Below, piece after piece: positions 1-6,202 of a DNA stretch of 11,192 bases (within the stretch, counting starts at the first letter, position 1; the number at the start of each line of letters is the position of its first letter). Below the pieces are notes generated by a model. That model did not search any database. It saw nothing but the letters and a program-made list of their open reading frames with translations, and was not told where the DNA came from. This stretch comes from UBA5336 sp039034035. Lineage in GTDB: Bacteria > Pseudomonadota > Alphaproteobacteria > Caulobacterales > Hyphomonadaceae. The translations under genes and the position numbers were made by a program. The stretch is taken from contig JBCCBN010000097.1 in NCBI GenBank assembly GCA_039034035.1, positions 1 through 11,192 on the forward strand. The letters run 5' to 3'.

Positions 1-1
1 C

Positions 2-283
2 AGCATCCCGCTGGCCGGTGGTGAGTTCTATGCGTTCACCGATTGGGCCTATAAGGGCGAGACGAACTTCTTCCTGTATGAAAGCGTGGAGTTTGGTGAG
101 GACGGATACTGGGAAGGCGGGCTGCGCCTTGGCTACGCGTCCGATGACGGGTTTGACCTGTCGCTGTTCGGGCGGAATATCACCGAGGAAGAGCGCCTGA
201 CCGGCGGGATCGACTTCAACAATCTCACCGGTTTCGTGAACGAGCCCCGGGTGTTCGGCATTGAACTCCGCGTCGAGCGGTAG
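2..283 (+). CDS. TonB-dependent receptor, C-terminal fragment
   Basis: This is the last 93 codons of an outer-membrane TonB-dependent receptor; the 5' part lies outside the window. The frame is open from base 2 to a TAG at 281-283. The text shows alternating beta-strand pattern, with the features usual for the last strands of these 22-stranded barrels: a 'LSLFGRNITEEERLTGG' strand-turn (cf. the common F-x-R-N-L-T-D-E motif) followed by 'IDFNNLTGFVNEPRVFGIE'. Such receptors take up iron chelates, vitamin B12 or oligosaccharides using TonB energy; the substrate cannot be read from this tail. One oddity is that the protein ends in V-E-R, whereas most outer-membrane barrels end in an aromatic residue (usually Phe) that helps BAM recognition. 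It converges with the lipoprotein gene on the minus strand, with 24 bases between the two stops. Confidence 0.9.
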   Translation, partial: SIPLAGGEFYAFTDWAYKGETNFFLYESVEFGEDGYWEGGLRLGYASDDGFDLSLFGRNITEEERLTGGIDFNNLTGFVNEPRVFGIELRVER

Positions 284-307
284 GCGGGCCATCGCCAGGC
301 GCCGAGC

Positions 308-922
308 TCAAAGGAAGGGGATGAAACCCCGCCTGAGCCGGCGTTCGCAGCGTTCCAGCTGACGATCATAGCGCGCGGCGGTATTGGCGACCTCGCCCGC
401 GCGGGTCACCAGCCAGGCCTTACTGCGATAGCTGCCGCGCTGGTAGCCGCCGATGCCCTCATGGTAGGCGAGGTATTGGCCTCGGGCGTCAGAGCGGGCG
501 AGGCCGGTGCGGCGCGCGGTGCGATCCACATACCACGCGACGAAATCGGTGGCGTCGTCGATGTCGTCCCGCTCGGCATTACGGTTGCCGCTGCCGCGCC
601 TGTACTCGGCCCAGGTCTCGTTGACCGCCTGGGCATAGCCATAGGCCGAAGAGGGGCGTCGTCCGGGGAGCAAGCCGAAGAAGGTGCGCCCGCGGGGCGG
701 TCGCGCATCGGCATCGAAACTGCTCTCTGCTTGCAGCACCGCCATTTGCAGCGCTATGGGCGCCCCCCATTTGTCCTCGGCTCGCGCTGCGGCGCGGTAC
801 CACGCTTTCCGGTCATCGAAGATATCGCAGATATCGGCCTGCTCCGCGGCGGAGGGGGGACGGGATTCGCAAGCGGCCATGAACAGCATGGCCGCACAGG
901 CGAGAATAGAAGTCAGCTTCAT
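308..922 (-). CDS. Lipoprotein with lysozyme/SLT-like (transglycosylase) fold
   Basis: Predicted 204-residue lipoprotein. Residues 1-18 (MKLTSILACAAMLFMAAC) form a short lipoprotein signal peptide with Cys18 as the lipidation site. The +2 residue is Glu, not Asp, which suggests outer-membrane sorting. The mature part resembles soluble-lytic-transglycosylase-like proteins: a candidate catalytic Glu66 in 'LQAESSFD', a 'YGYAQAVNETW' segment (residues 94-104) and 'YLAYHEGIGGY' (150-160), matching the E-S / G-x-x-Q / A-Y-(N/H)-x-G motifs of that fold. Peptidoglycan cleavage is inferred and unproven. An ATG six codons upstream (940) is possible, but I prefer 922: GAGGAGG lies about nine bases before it, inside the last codons of the upstream phosphoesterase gene, whose stop ends one base earlier. 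The pair is therefore probably translationally coupled. Two further cysteines (residues 32 and 192) could form a disulfide. Confidence 0.8.
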   Translation of the reverse strand: MKLTSILACAAMLFMAACESRPPSAAEQADICDIFDDRKAWYRAAARAEDKWGAPIALQMAVLQAESSFDADARPPRGRTFFGLLPGRRPSSAYGYAQAVNETWAEYRRGSGNRNAERDDIDDATDFVAWYVDRTARRTGLARSDARGQYLAYHEGIGGYQRGSYRSKAWLVTRAGEVANTAARYDRQLERCERRLRRGFIPFL

Positions 923-923
923 C

Positions 924-1886
924 CTAAGCGCCCTCCTCAACCAGTCTCAAGGTCAATACGTCGATCCGCGGCGGCATCAAGAACCGGAAGGGCAGCCCCA
1001 CCATGCCCGTACCGGGCGTTACGAAAACACGGCGCTCACCGCTCGGTGCAGCGAAAGTGTGTAGGCCCAGATCGAATGGGTGATCGGTGGGAATGGCGTC
1101 CTGGTACAGGCCGGGCAGCCTGATTTGGCCGCCATGTGTGTGACCGGCCAGCATCAAGTCGTACTCGAAGTCTGCGGGCACAAACGCTGCGGTGTCGGGG
1201 TTGTGCGTGAGGAGCAAGGTGGGTTGGTCAGGCAGAGACGACCGGTATTCGAAATCATACGCGTCTTGCCACAGGTCTGAGGCTCCGGCGATGGTGATCA
1301 CATGTCCGCCGAGCTCTGCGTCGACAGCCCTGTTCTCGACAATCGTAACGCCGGCACGGTCGAGCGCCTTCAGCACGGGCGCGCTCAGATCGGGGCCGGG
1401 AAATCCAACATCATGATTGCCAAGCACGGCATAGACCGGAGCATCCGCCTCCGCCAGCGCACGGATCTCGTCGTCGATCTGGCGCTGACTGGGATGGTAC
1501 ACAAAATCTCCGGCAACCAGCACTGCGTCGACCTCCAACTGGTTGATCCGCCCGATGATGGTTTCGATGGGAATGGCGTTGCCGAACACGCCGATATGAG
1601 GGTCGCCAAACAGGGCGATTCGGATGGACGGATAAGCACTGGCATCGACGGGGTCGCCCGCAGCGGCCGCGGGTTGGGGGGCCATGGCACCGATGAGAAT
1701 CTCAGTTTCCACCACCGTGAGCATGCGCGGTTCGACAAAGCGGGCATAGGCCAACACTGACAGGCCAGCGAAGATCGCCGCCGCAAACCACCGCCGCGCG
1801 CCCCTTGCCCTGGCGATGTAGACCAGCAGCAAAACTGCAGCCGGCCAATACGCATAGCTGGCATAGTAGATCGCAAGCTTCATCAC
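924..1886 (-). CDS. Membrane-anchored metallophosphoesterase (calcineurin-like, YaeI type)
   Basis: A 320-residue protein. The N-terminus holds two hydrophobic segments (about residues 5-25 and 33-48) that likely anchor it in the inner membrane. From residue 88 it carries all the binuclear-metal motifs of calcineurin-like phosphoesterases: G-D95-P-H97-I-G, G-D127-F, G-N157-H158-D, T-H228-N-P-D and G-H249-T-H251-G-G. The GDPHIG / GHTHGG pattern and the membrane anchor resemble E. coli YaeI and related phosphodiesterases, some of which act on UDP-diacylglucosamine or lipids; the substrate here is unknown. Translation starts at GTG 1886 or the ATG directly after it (1883). An in-frame stop at 1917-1919 bounds the start, and no strong Shine-Dalgarno sequence is visible. 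It is the first gene of a two-gene unit with the SLT-like lipoprotein, suggesting a shared envelope role (inference). The glnA terminator lies just upstream, so it probably has its own promoter. Confidence 0.93.
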   Translation of the reverse strand: MMKLAIYYASYAYWPAAVLLLVYIARARGARRWFAAAIFAGLSVLAYARFVEPRMLTVVETEILIGAMAPQPAAAAGDPVDASAYPSIRIALFGDPHIGVFGNAIPIETIIGRINQLEVDAVLVAGDFVYHPSQRQIDDEIRALAEADAPVYAVLGNHDVGFPGPDLSAPVLKALDRAGVTIVENRAVDAELGGHVITIAGASDLWQDAYDFEYRSSLPDQPTLLLTHNPDTAAFVPADFEYDLMLAGHTHGGQIRLPGLYQDAIPTDHPFDLGLHTFAAPSGERRVFVTPGTGMVGLPFRFLMPPRIDVLTLRLVEEGA

Positions 1887-1931
1887 CGAGGCCCGTACAC
1901 TTCCCCCATGGCCATCTCATGGCGGTGTTCA

Positions 1932-1974
1932 CAAAAAGAAAATCGCCGGGCCTGCACGAAGGCGGCCCGGCGAT
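1932..1974 (-). terminator. Rho-independent terminator of glnBA
   Basis: On the minus strand, 28 bases past the glnA stop, an 11-bp perfect stem (ATCGCCGGGCC pairing with GGCCCGGCGAT, plus-strand arms 1942-1952 and 1964-1974) encloses an 11-base loop and is followed by TTTCTTTTT. This is a textbook intrinsic terminator closing the glnB-glnA transcript before the metallophosphoesterase gene, which lies in the same direction. Confidence 0.93.
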
Positions 1975-2001
1975 CATCAAGGACTGGTCGAGGAGGAAGA
2001 C

Positions 2002-3405
2002 CTAGACCTTGTAATACATGTCGAACTCGACGGGATGGGGGTGGAGCTGCAGACGCTCGACCTCTTCCATCTTCAGCTCGATATAGGCGTCGATCTGGTC
2101 GTCATCCATCACGCCGCCCTTCTTGAGGAAGTCACGGTCACCATCCAGCGCATCAAGCGCTTCGCGGAGCGATCCGCAGACCTGGGGAATGGCTTTCGCT
2201 TCTTCCGGGGGCAGGTCGTAGAGATCCTTGTCCATGGCGTCGCCAGGATGGATCTTGTTCTCGATCCCGTCGAGGCCCGCCATGAGCAGGGCGCCGAACG
2301 CGAGATAGGGGTTCGCCGTGGGGTCGGGGAACCGGGTCTCGATCCGCTTCGCCTTGGCGCCCGAACCGAAGGGGATCCGGATCGATGCAGACCGGTTGCG
2401 CGCCGAGTAAGCGAGCATGACCGGCGCTTCGAAGCCCGGCACCAGTCGCTTGTAGGAGTTGGTCGACGCATTTGTCAGAGCGTTCAGCGCGCGGGCATGC
2501 TTGATGATGCCGCCGATATAGTGGAGGCACGTTTCGCTGAGCCCGGCATAGTGGTCGCCCGCAAACAGAGGCGAGTCGCCGTTCCAGATCGACTGGTGCA
2601 CGTGCATGCCCGAGCCATTGTCGTTGAAATAGGGCTTCGGCATAAACGTGGCGGTCTTGCCATAGGACGCCGCCACATTGTGGATCACGTATTTGTAGAG
2701 CTGGAGGTTGTCCGCCATCTTGGTGAGCGTGGAGAACTTCATGCCAAGCTCGTGCTGGGCCGGCGCCACCTCATGGTGGTGCTTTTCAGGCTGGAGGCCG
2801 ATTTCGTCCATCACCGTGAGCATTTCGGACCGCATGTCCTGTTCGCTATCGACGGGTGGGACGGGGAAATAGCCGCCCTTGGGACCGGGGCGGTGCCCCA
2901 TATTGCCGACTTCATATTCGCGATCGGTATTGGCGGGCAATTCGGTGCTGTCGAAGCTGTAGCCGGTCTTGTGCGGTTCGGTCGACCAGCGCACATCGTC
3001 GAACACGAAGAACTCAGCTTCCGGTCCGAAGAAGGCGGTGGTGCCGACGCCGGTAGACTGGAGGTAGGCTTCGGCCTTCTTGGCCGTGGTCCGCGGGTCG
3101 CGGTTGTAGGCCTGGCCTGTAACCGGGTCGAGAATATCGCACATCACGGCAAGGGTGGTTTGCTGGAAGAACGGATCAATCATCACCGTGTCCATGTCCG
3201 GCATGAGCAGCATGTCGGACTCGTTGATGGCTTTCCAGCCGGCGACCGACGAGCCATCGAACATCTGGCCCTCGGTAAAGAAATCGGCCTCGACCATGTT
3301 CTTGTGGAAGGTCACGTGCTGCATCTTCCCGCGCGGGTCGGTAAAGCGCAGGTCGACATACTCGACGTCTTTCTCCTGCATCATTTTCTGAATGTCGTCG
3401 GACAT
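2002..3405 (-). CDS. glnA: Type I glutamine synthetase (adenylylatable)
   Basis: Glutamine synthetase makes glutamine from glutamate, ammonia and ATP in the cytoplasm as a dodecamer. The 467 residues align end to end with proteobacterial GSI (E. coli: 469). Visible marks are 'MFDGSSVAGWK' (residues 48-58), the metal ligands in 'GPEAEFF' (Glu129, Glu131), 'HHHEVAPAQHEL' (209-220), the nucleotide/metal motif 'KPYFNDNGSGMHVHQS' (257-272) and the adenylylation site 'DKDLYDLPPE' with Tyr396. It is therefore the GSI-beta class switched by GlnE. An ATG at 3411 is two codons upstream, but GGAGGG ends directly against it; the ATG at 3405 has ideal spacing and gives the family's usual MS-start, so 3405 is chosen. 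It follows glnB by 67 bases with no terminator between, and a strong intrinsic terminator lies 28 bases beyond the stop. Confidence 0.97.
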   Translation of the reverse strand: MSDDIQKMMQEKDVEYVDLRFTDPRGKMQHVTFHKNMVEADFFTEGQMFDGSSVAGWKAINESDMLLMPDMDTVMIDPFFQQTTLAVMCDILDPVTGQAYNRDPRTTAKKAEAYLQSTGVGTTAFFGPEAEFFVFDDVRWSTEPHKTGYSFDSTELPANTDREYEVGNMGHRPGPKGGYFPVPPVDSEQDMRSEMLTVMDEIGLQPEKHHHEVAPAQHELGMKFSTLTKMADNLQLYKYVIHNVAASYGKTATFMPKPYFNDNGSGMHVHQSIWNGDSPLFAGDHYAGLSETCLHYIGGIIKHARALNALTNASTNSYKRLVPGFEAPVMLAYSARNRSASIRIPFGSGAKAKRIETRFPDPTANPYLAFGALLMAGLDGIENKIHPGDAMDKDLYDLPPEEAKAIPQVCGSLREALDALDGDRDFLKKGGVMDDDQIDAYIELKMEEVERLQLHPHPVEFDMYYKV

Positions 3406-3419
3406 GGTCATCCCTCCTC
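3406..3419 (-). promoter_or_regulatory. Shine-Dalgarno of glnA, decides the start
   Basis: On the minus strand TGAGGAGGG is followed by ATGACCATG. The first ATG (3411) abuts the purine run, too close for initiation. The second (3405) sits about seven bases from GGAGGG, so translation most likely begins there. Confidence 0.7.
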
Positions 3420-3472
3420 AAGGATAGTGTGTGTGTTGAAAAGCATGGAAGTACCCTGGCCCAGCGCCAGTG

Positions 3473-3811
3473 CTAAAGGGCCTGCTGCCCCCGCTCCCCC
3501 GTTCTGATCCGCACTGCTTCTGCAATGTCGGACACGAAGATTTTCCCGTCGCCGATCTTACCCGTCTGGGCGGCCTTGGAAATCGCATCGATTGCGGCAT
3601 CGACCGTATCATCACCGACGACGACCTCAATCTTCAACTTCGGCAGGAAGTCGACCACGTATTCAGCGCCGCGATAGAGTTCAGTGTGCCCGCGCTGGCG
3701 CCCAAACCCCTTGGCTTCGACAACCGTCATGCCTTGAAGTCCCACCTCGTGAAGGGCCTCCTTCACATCATCGAGTTTGAACGGCTTCACGATCGCTTCG
3801 ATCTTTTTCAC
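3473..3811 (-). CDS. glnB: Nitrogen regulatory protein PII
   Basis: PII is the trimeric signal protein that reads 2-oxoglutarate and ATP/ADP and controls GlnE, NtrB and other targets. The protein is 112 residues, the usual length. It begins MKKIEAIVKPFKLDDVKEAL as in proteobacterial GlnB. The T-loop 'GFGRQRGHTELYRGAEYVV' contains Tyr51, the uridylylation site for GlnD, in its canonical position, and the C-terminal nucleotide-binding region 'GKIGDGKIFV' is intact. The start is GTG (3811-3809), preceded by GGGAG with seven-base spacing; the conserved N-terminus supports it. It lies first in a glnB-glnA operon, so PII is made together with the enzyme whose adenylylation it governs. I looked by eye for a sigma-54 (GG-N10-GC) promoter upstream and found none convincing. 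Confidence 0.97.
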   Translation of the reverse strand: MKKIEAIVKPFKLDDVKEALHEVGLQGMTVVEAKGFGRQRGHTELYRGAEYVVDFLPKLKIEVVVGDDTVDAAIDAISKAAQTGKIGDGKIFVSDIAEAVRIRTGERGQQAL

Positions 3812-4013
3812 TTGTCACTCCCGCATTTGTTGCCCCGTCTCCTATGCCTCCCGTGCCGCCCTCGCCAGTCCGAGACGCACCGGGCCGGGCGGCCAGCATT
3901 TGCTGCACAATTTTCAGGCGAATGCGACCAATGATTAGGCGATGAAAGTTGACGCGCGCGTCATTGTTTTGAGCGCGCCGTCATGGTATGGGGCAGTGAA
4001 CCGGGAGTTGCCC
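3812..4013. other. Divergent intergenic region, glnB / coq4
   Basis: These 202 bases must hold the promoters of glnB (leftward) and coq4 (rightward). Visible are a perfect 14-base palindrome at 3950-3963, and CAGCA-AA-TGCTG-type inverted arms (minus strand) around 3893-3905. No clear NtrC dyad (GCAC-N-GTGC type) or sigma-54 box was recognised. Confidence 0.6.
3950..3963. repeat. Perfect 14-base palindrome TGACGCGCGCGTCA
   Basis: TGACGCGCGCGTCA reads identically on both strands and does not extend further, since both flanking bases are T. It lies 138 bases before the glnB GTG and 50 bases before the coq4 ATG, a position suited to a transcription-factor operator. As an RNA hairpin it would have only a 5-bp stem, and no gene upstream on the plus strand needs a terminator, so an operator is the better guess. 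Confidence 0.4.
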
Positions 4014-4781
4014 ATGAATTCGACACCGATGATCCATCCGGACCGGAAACGGCCCCAGTTCAAGCCGTTCACGGCCATGTCGAGAATGCAGAAGCTGATC
4101 CGGAACAAGGAAGACACCGAACAGGTGTTCCATATCATCGAGGCGTTGAACGGTGCGCACCTGTTGCGCGAGCTGGAAGCGTTTCAGGTAACCGACGCTG
4201 GGCGCACCCGAATTGCTGAGCGGCGTTTTCTGCCGCCGTTGCTCGATGACCATGATTGGATCCGCAAGCTACCGGCCGACAGTGTAGGGCGTGCCTATAT
4301 CGACTTCATGGAGCGCGAAGGGCTAACTGCTCAGGGGCTGGTTGATGAGTCCCAGAAATTCTACCGCACAACCCATGATGACCTCATCCAATGGTATGGA
4401 CACCGTAAGCGCGATACCCATGATCTGTTTCACGTCCTGTCCGGGTATGGCCGCGACGCGCTGGGTGAGGCGTGCCTGCTGGCGTTTACGCACGGACAGT
4501 CAGGCGGTGGGCGCGGCGTGATCTTCATCGCCTATATGGGCTGCCGCCAGATCCGAAAGGAACTGCCTCGCAATATCGACGTGATGGCTTGCTATCGCGA
4601 GGGGCGGCGAAACGGAGCGGCTGCGGAAAAGATCATCGCACAGGATATCCTGGCCCTCCTCGAAGAGCCGCTCGAAGCGGCGCGGGCCCGGCTCGGCATT
4701 GCGCCGCCGGTGGCCTACCGTGATGCGCTGGCGCAAATCCACGCCATATCCAGTGTTGATACATTGATGGCGCCCGCCTGA
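4014..4781 (+). CDS. coq4: Ubiquinone biosynthesis protein Coq4
   Basis: Coq4-family protein, 255 residues from the chosen start. The family signature is present: His136-Asp137-x2-His140-x11-Glu152 in 'THDLFHVLSGYGRDALGEA', the metal-binding motif that defines Coq4. In eukaryotes Coq4 is needed for coenzyme Q synthesis, organises the CoQ synthome and has been linked to oxidative decarboxylation of the ring C1 position; bacterial homologues are expected to act in ubiquinone synthesis at the membrane. The open frame extends upstream to an ATG at 3942, but I choose 4014: GGGAG lies six bases before it, and the extra 24 residues would cover the divergent promoter region and its palindrome. It is not in an operon with other ubi genes; the next gene, nnrD, lies 150 bases downstream. 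Family assignment is secure, exact reaction inferred. Confidence 0.93.
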   Translation: MNSTPMIHPDRKRPQFKPFTAMSRMQKLIRNKEDTEQVFHIIEALNGAHLLRELEAFQVTDAGRTRIAERRFLPPLLDDHDWIRKLPADSVGRAYIDFMEREGLTAQGLVDESQKFYRTTHDDLIQWYGHRKRDTHDLFHVLSGYGRDALGEACLLAFTHGQSGGGRGVIFIAYMGCRQIRKELPRNIDVMACYREGRRNGAAAEKIIAQDILALLEEPLEAARARLGIAPPVAYRDALAQIHAISSVDTLMAPA

Positions 4782-4895
4782 CCTCCATATGTCGCTCAGT
4801 GGGATCGCAAGAGCGGCATCTCCTGCGTGCGCCCAACGCACATCCAACCCGGCACGCGGCCATCAATCCTGGTCGCAGGCTGACCCCTTTTCCCC

Positions 4896-4925
4896 TCGAC
4901 CTTGGGGCAACCTCCGTCCTATAGC
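4896..4925 (+). promoter_or_regulatory. Possible promoter of nnrD
   Basis: TCGACC (4896-4901), an 18-base spacer and TATAGC (4920-4925) resemble -35 and -10 boxes. Transcription from them would begin at or next to the ATG at 4932, meaning a leaderless mRNA; this fits the lack of a Shine-Dalgarno sequence before that ATG. Both boxes are imperfect, so this is tentative. Confidence 0.25.
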
Positions 4926-4931
4926 AGCGCG

Positions 4932-5831
4932 ATGAACGAGTTTCAGCCACCCCAGAGCCCGACCGGCTCGGTGACCTCGCAGGACAATGGGCCTCACCTG
5001 TGGCTCGATGCCCTGCCGCGGCCCAATTCCGACAGCCACAAGCATTCGCGGGGCCATCTGACGTGCGTGACGGGGCCGGCATCACAGACCGGCGCGGCGC
5101 GGCTGGCCGCCCGTGGGGGATTGCGGGTTGGGGCGGGGCTGGTGACCCTGTTGTCGCCGCCCGACGCGGTGTTGATCAATGCCGCGCAGGTGACCGCCAT
5201 TATGGTGCGCGGGTTCGAGACCCCCAGCGAGTTGACGGGCGAGGTGCTTGACGCGACAGCCTGCGTGATCGGCCCGGCCGCCGGCGTGAATGACAAGACC
5301 CGGGAGAACGTCCTCGCCGTGCTGCGCATTCGCCGGCCCACCGTGGTCGATGCGGACGCGCTGACAGTGTTTGAGAACAGCCCGAAATCGCTGTTTCGAG
5401 AGCTTCATGGCGGCTGTGTGCTGACCCCCCATCCGGGCGAGTTCAGGCGATTGTTCCCGGGTCTGGTCGAACGCTATCCCCTACATCTGGACGCAACCAA
5501 GGCTGCCGCTGACAGTACTGGCGCGGTTGTGGTGCTCAAGAGTGCGACCACGATTATCGCTTCCCCGGGCGGTGAAGTGTATGCCAATGAGCATGCCAGC
5601 CCCTATCTTGCCACGGCCGGGTCCGGCGACGTGCTGGCCGGCTTCATCGGCGGGCTCCTCGCCCAGGGCATGGACACGCTGCCCGCTGCCCTGGCGGGCG
5701 TCTGGCTGCATGGCGAAGCGGGTCTCCGGCTCGGACCAGGCCTGATTGCCGAAGATCTGCCCGAGATCCTGCCCTCGATCCTTGGAGCGATGCTGAACAG
5801 CGCGCTTGAAAACCGGCAAGCCAGCAGCTAG
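4932..5831 (+). CDS. nnrD: ADP-dependent (S)-NAD(P)H-hydrate dehydratase (stand-alone)
   Basis: This enzyme repairs hydrated NADH/NADPH (NADHX, NADPHX) in the cytoplasm, with ADP as the usual bacterial phosphate donor. The 299 residues match the ribokinase-like C-terminal domain of Nnr/YjeF proteins: 'SRGHLTCVTG' (39-48) with 'TGAARLAARGGLRVGAGLVT' (53-72), 'VIGPAAGV' (112-119), 'PTVVDADAL' (136-144), 'LTPHPGEF' (164-171), 'VVLKSATT' (200-207) and the catalytic loop 'ATAGSGDVLAGFIGGLLAQG' (227-246) with Asp233. The N-terminal epimerase domain usual in bifunctional proteobacterial Nnr is absent: an in-frame TGA lies at 4881-4883, and the first 'WLDALPRP' (24-31) looks like the old interdomain linker. 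ATG 4932 is chosen; TTG 4902 is a possible in-frame alternative. Neither has a strong Shine-Dalgarno sequence. Confidence 0.93.
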   Translation: MNEFQPPQSPTGSVTSQDNGPHLWLDALPRPNSDSHKHSRGHLTCVTGPASQTGAARLAARGGLRVGAGLVTLLSPPDAVLINAAQVTAIMVRGFETPSELTGEVLDATACVIGPAAGVNDKTRENVLAVLRIRRPTVVDADALTVFENSPKSLFRELHGGCVLTPHPGEFRRLFPGLVERYPLHLDATKAAADSTGAVVVLKSATTIIASPGGEVYANEHASPYLATAGSGDVLAGFIGGLLAQGMDTLPAALAGVWLHGEAGLRLGPGLIAEDLPEILPSILGAMLNSALENRQASS

Positions 5832-5841
5832 CTCAACCCGT

Positions 5842-5857
5842 GCCCCGGTCGCGGGGC
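5842..5857 (+). other. GC hairpin between nnrD and tRNA-Leu
   Basis: GCCCCG-GTCG-CGGGGC is a perfect 6-bp stem with a 4-base loop, 10 bases after the nnrD stop and 4 bases before the tRNA. It has no T-run, so it is not a normal intrinsic terminator; it may protect the nnrD 3' end or separate the tRNA precursor. Confidence 0.35.
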
Positions 5858-5861
5858 CAAT

Positions 5862-5946
5862 GCGGATGTGGCGGAATTGGTAGACGCACTGGTTTTAGGT
5901 ACCAGCGCCGCAAGGCGTGGGGGTTCGAGTCCCTTCATCCGCACCA
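5862..5946 (+). tRNA. tRNA-Leu (anticodon UAG)
   Basis: A complete class II tRNA. The acceptor stem GCGGATG pairs with CATCCGC, followed by discriminator A and an encoded CCA (5944-5946). The anticodon arm is CTGGT-TTTAGGT-ACCAG, giving anticodon TAG (5896-5898) that reads CUN leucine codons. The long variable arm CGCC-GCAA-GGCG, typical of leucine tRNAs, and the T loop TTCGAGT are present; the T stem includes two G-U pairs. It lies 30 bases after nnrD on the same strand. Confidence 0.97.
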
Positions 5947-6015
5947 TTCCTGATCGATCGCCCGCTGGGCTCGGCTTTGCCTCGCTACGCGATGGATCGC
6001 GCTCAGGGCTGAGGC

Positions 6016-6044
6016 GCGGTTCGAGACAAGGTCTACTCAACCGC
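6016..6044 (+). repeat. Imperfect hairpin in tRNA-Leu downstream region
   Basis: GCGGTT(C)GAG at 6016-6025 pairs with CTCAACCGC at 6036-6044, nine pairs with one bulged base and a 10-base loop. There is no T-run afterwards. It may be a Rho-assisted or processing structure for the tRNA transcript, or chance. Confidence 0.3.
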
Positions 6045-6167
6045 ATCAACTCTGTTCCAGCTTGGCCTGAAGCGCCGGTCCAGATCGGGTCTGTCGCGTC
6101 GGCACCACAGATTGCGGCAGATTATCAACAATCGGTACCGGAATGTTGCGCCGCTCCGCCCGCACCT

Positions 6168-6182
6168 TTAACAACAGATTAA
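6168..6182 (+). promoter_or_regulatory. CtrA-type binding site TTAA-N7-TTAA
   Basis: TTAACAACAGATTAA matches the full consensus (two TTAA half-sites with exactly seven bases between) of CtrA, the cell-cycle response regulator of many alphaproteobacteria. It lies 106 bases before the ATG of the RTX/CBM gene, in a gene-free region, and TTAA words are rare elsewhere in this GC-rich window. A -10 element at standard distance is not obvious, so activation or repression cannot be told from sequence. Confidence 0.65.
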
Positions 6183-6202
6183 CGGGTACGGTCTGAAGCG
6201 CT

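Noticed and set aside
461..1123. 220-codon plus-strand open frame across the lipoprotein and phosphoesterase
   Set aside because: It crosses two well-supported minus-strand genes and has no domain features.
2035..3507. 490-codon plus-strand open frame opposite glnA
   Set aside because: It is the shadow of glnA in high-GC DNA (His/Val/Arg/Gly-rich, no recognisable domain); glnA on the other strand is certain.
3891..3910. CAGCA-AA-TGCTG arms upstream of glnB as an NtrC site
   Set aside because: The arms do not match the TGCAC/GTGCA half-sites and the spacing is too short; kept only as a remark in the intergenic entry.
3942..4013. Upstream extension of coq4 to the ATG at 3942
   Set aside because: It adds 24 residues unlike Coq4 N-termini, covers the palindrome and promoter region, and has a poorer ribosome site than the ATG at 4014.
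4827..4841. GTGCG-CCCAA-CGCAC inverted repeat after coq4 as a terminator
   Set aside because: Only five pairs and no T-run; too weak to call.
6015..6030. GGTTCGAG near the tRNA as an attachment-site repeat of the tRNA 3' end
   Set aside because: Only eight bases match the T-arm, the match does not continue, and no integrase or mobile genes are present.
5868..6182. Open frame of 104 codons starting MAELVDALVLGTS
   Set aside because: It is the plus-strand translation of tRNA-Leu, a well-known false protein prediction; the rest is intergenic.
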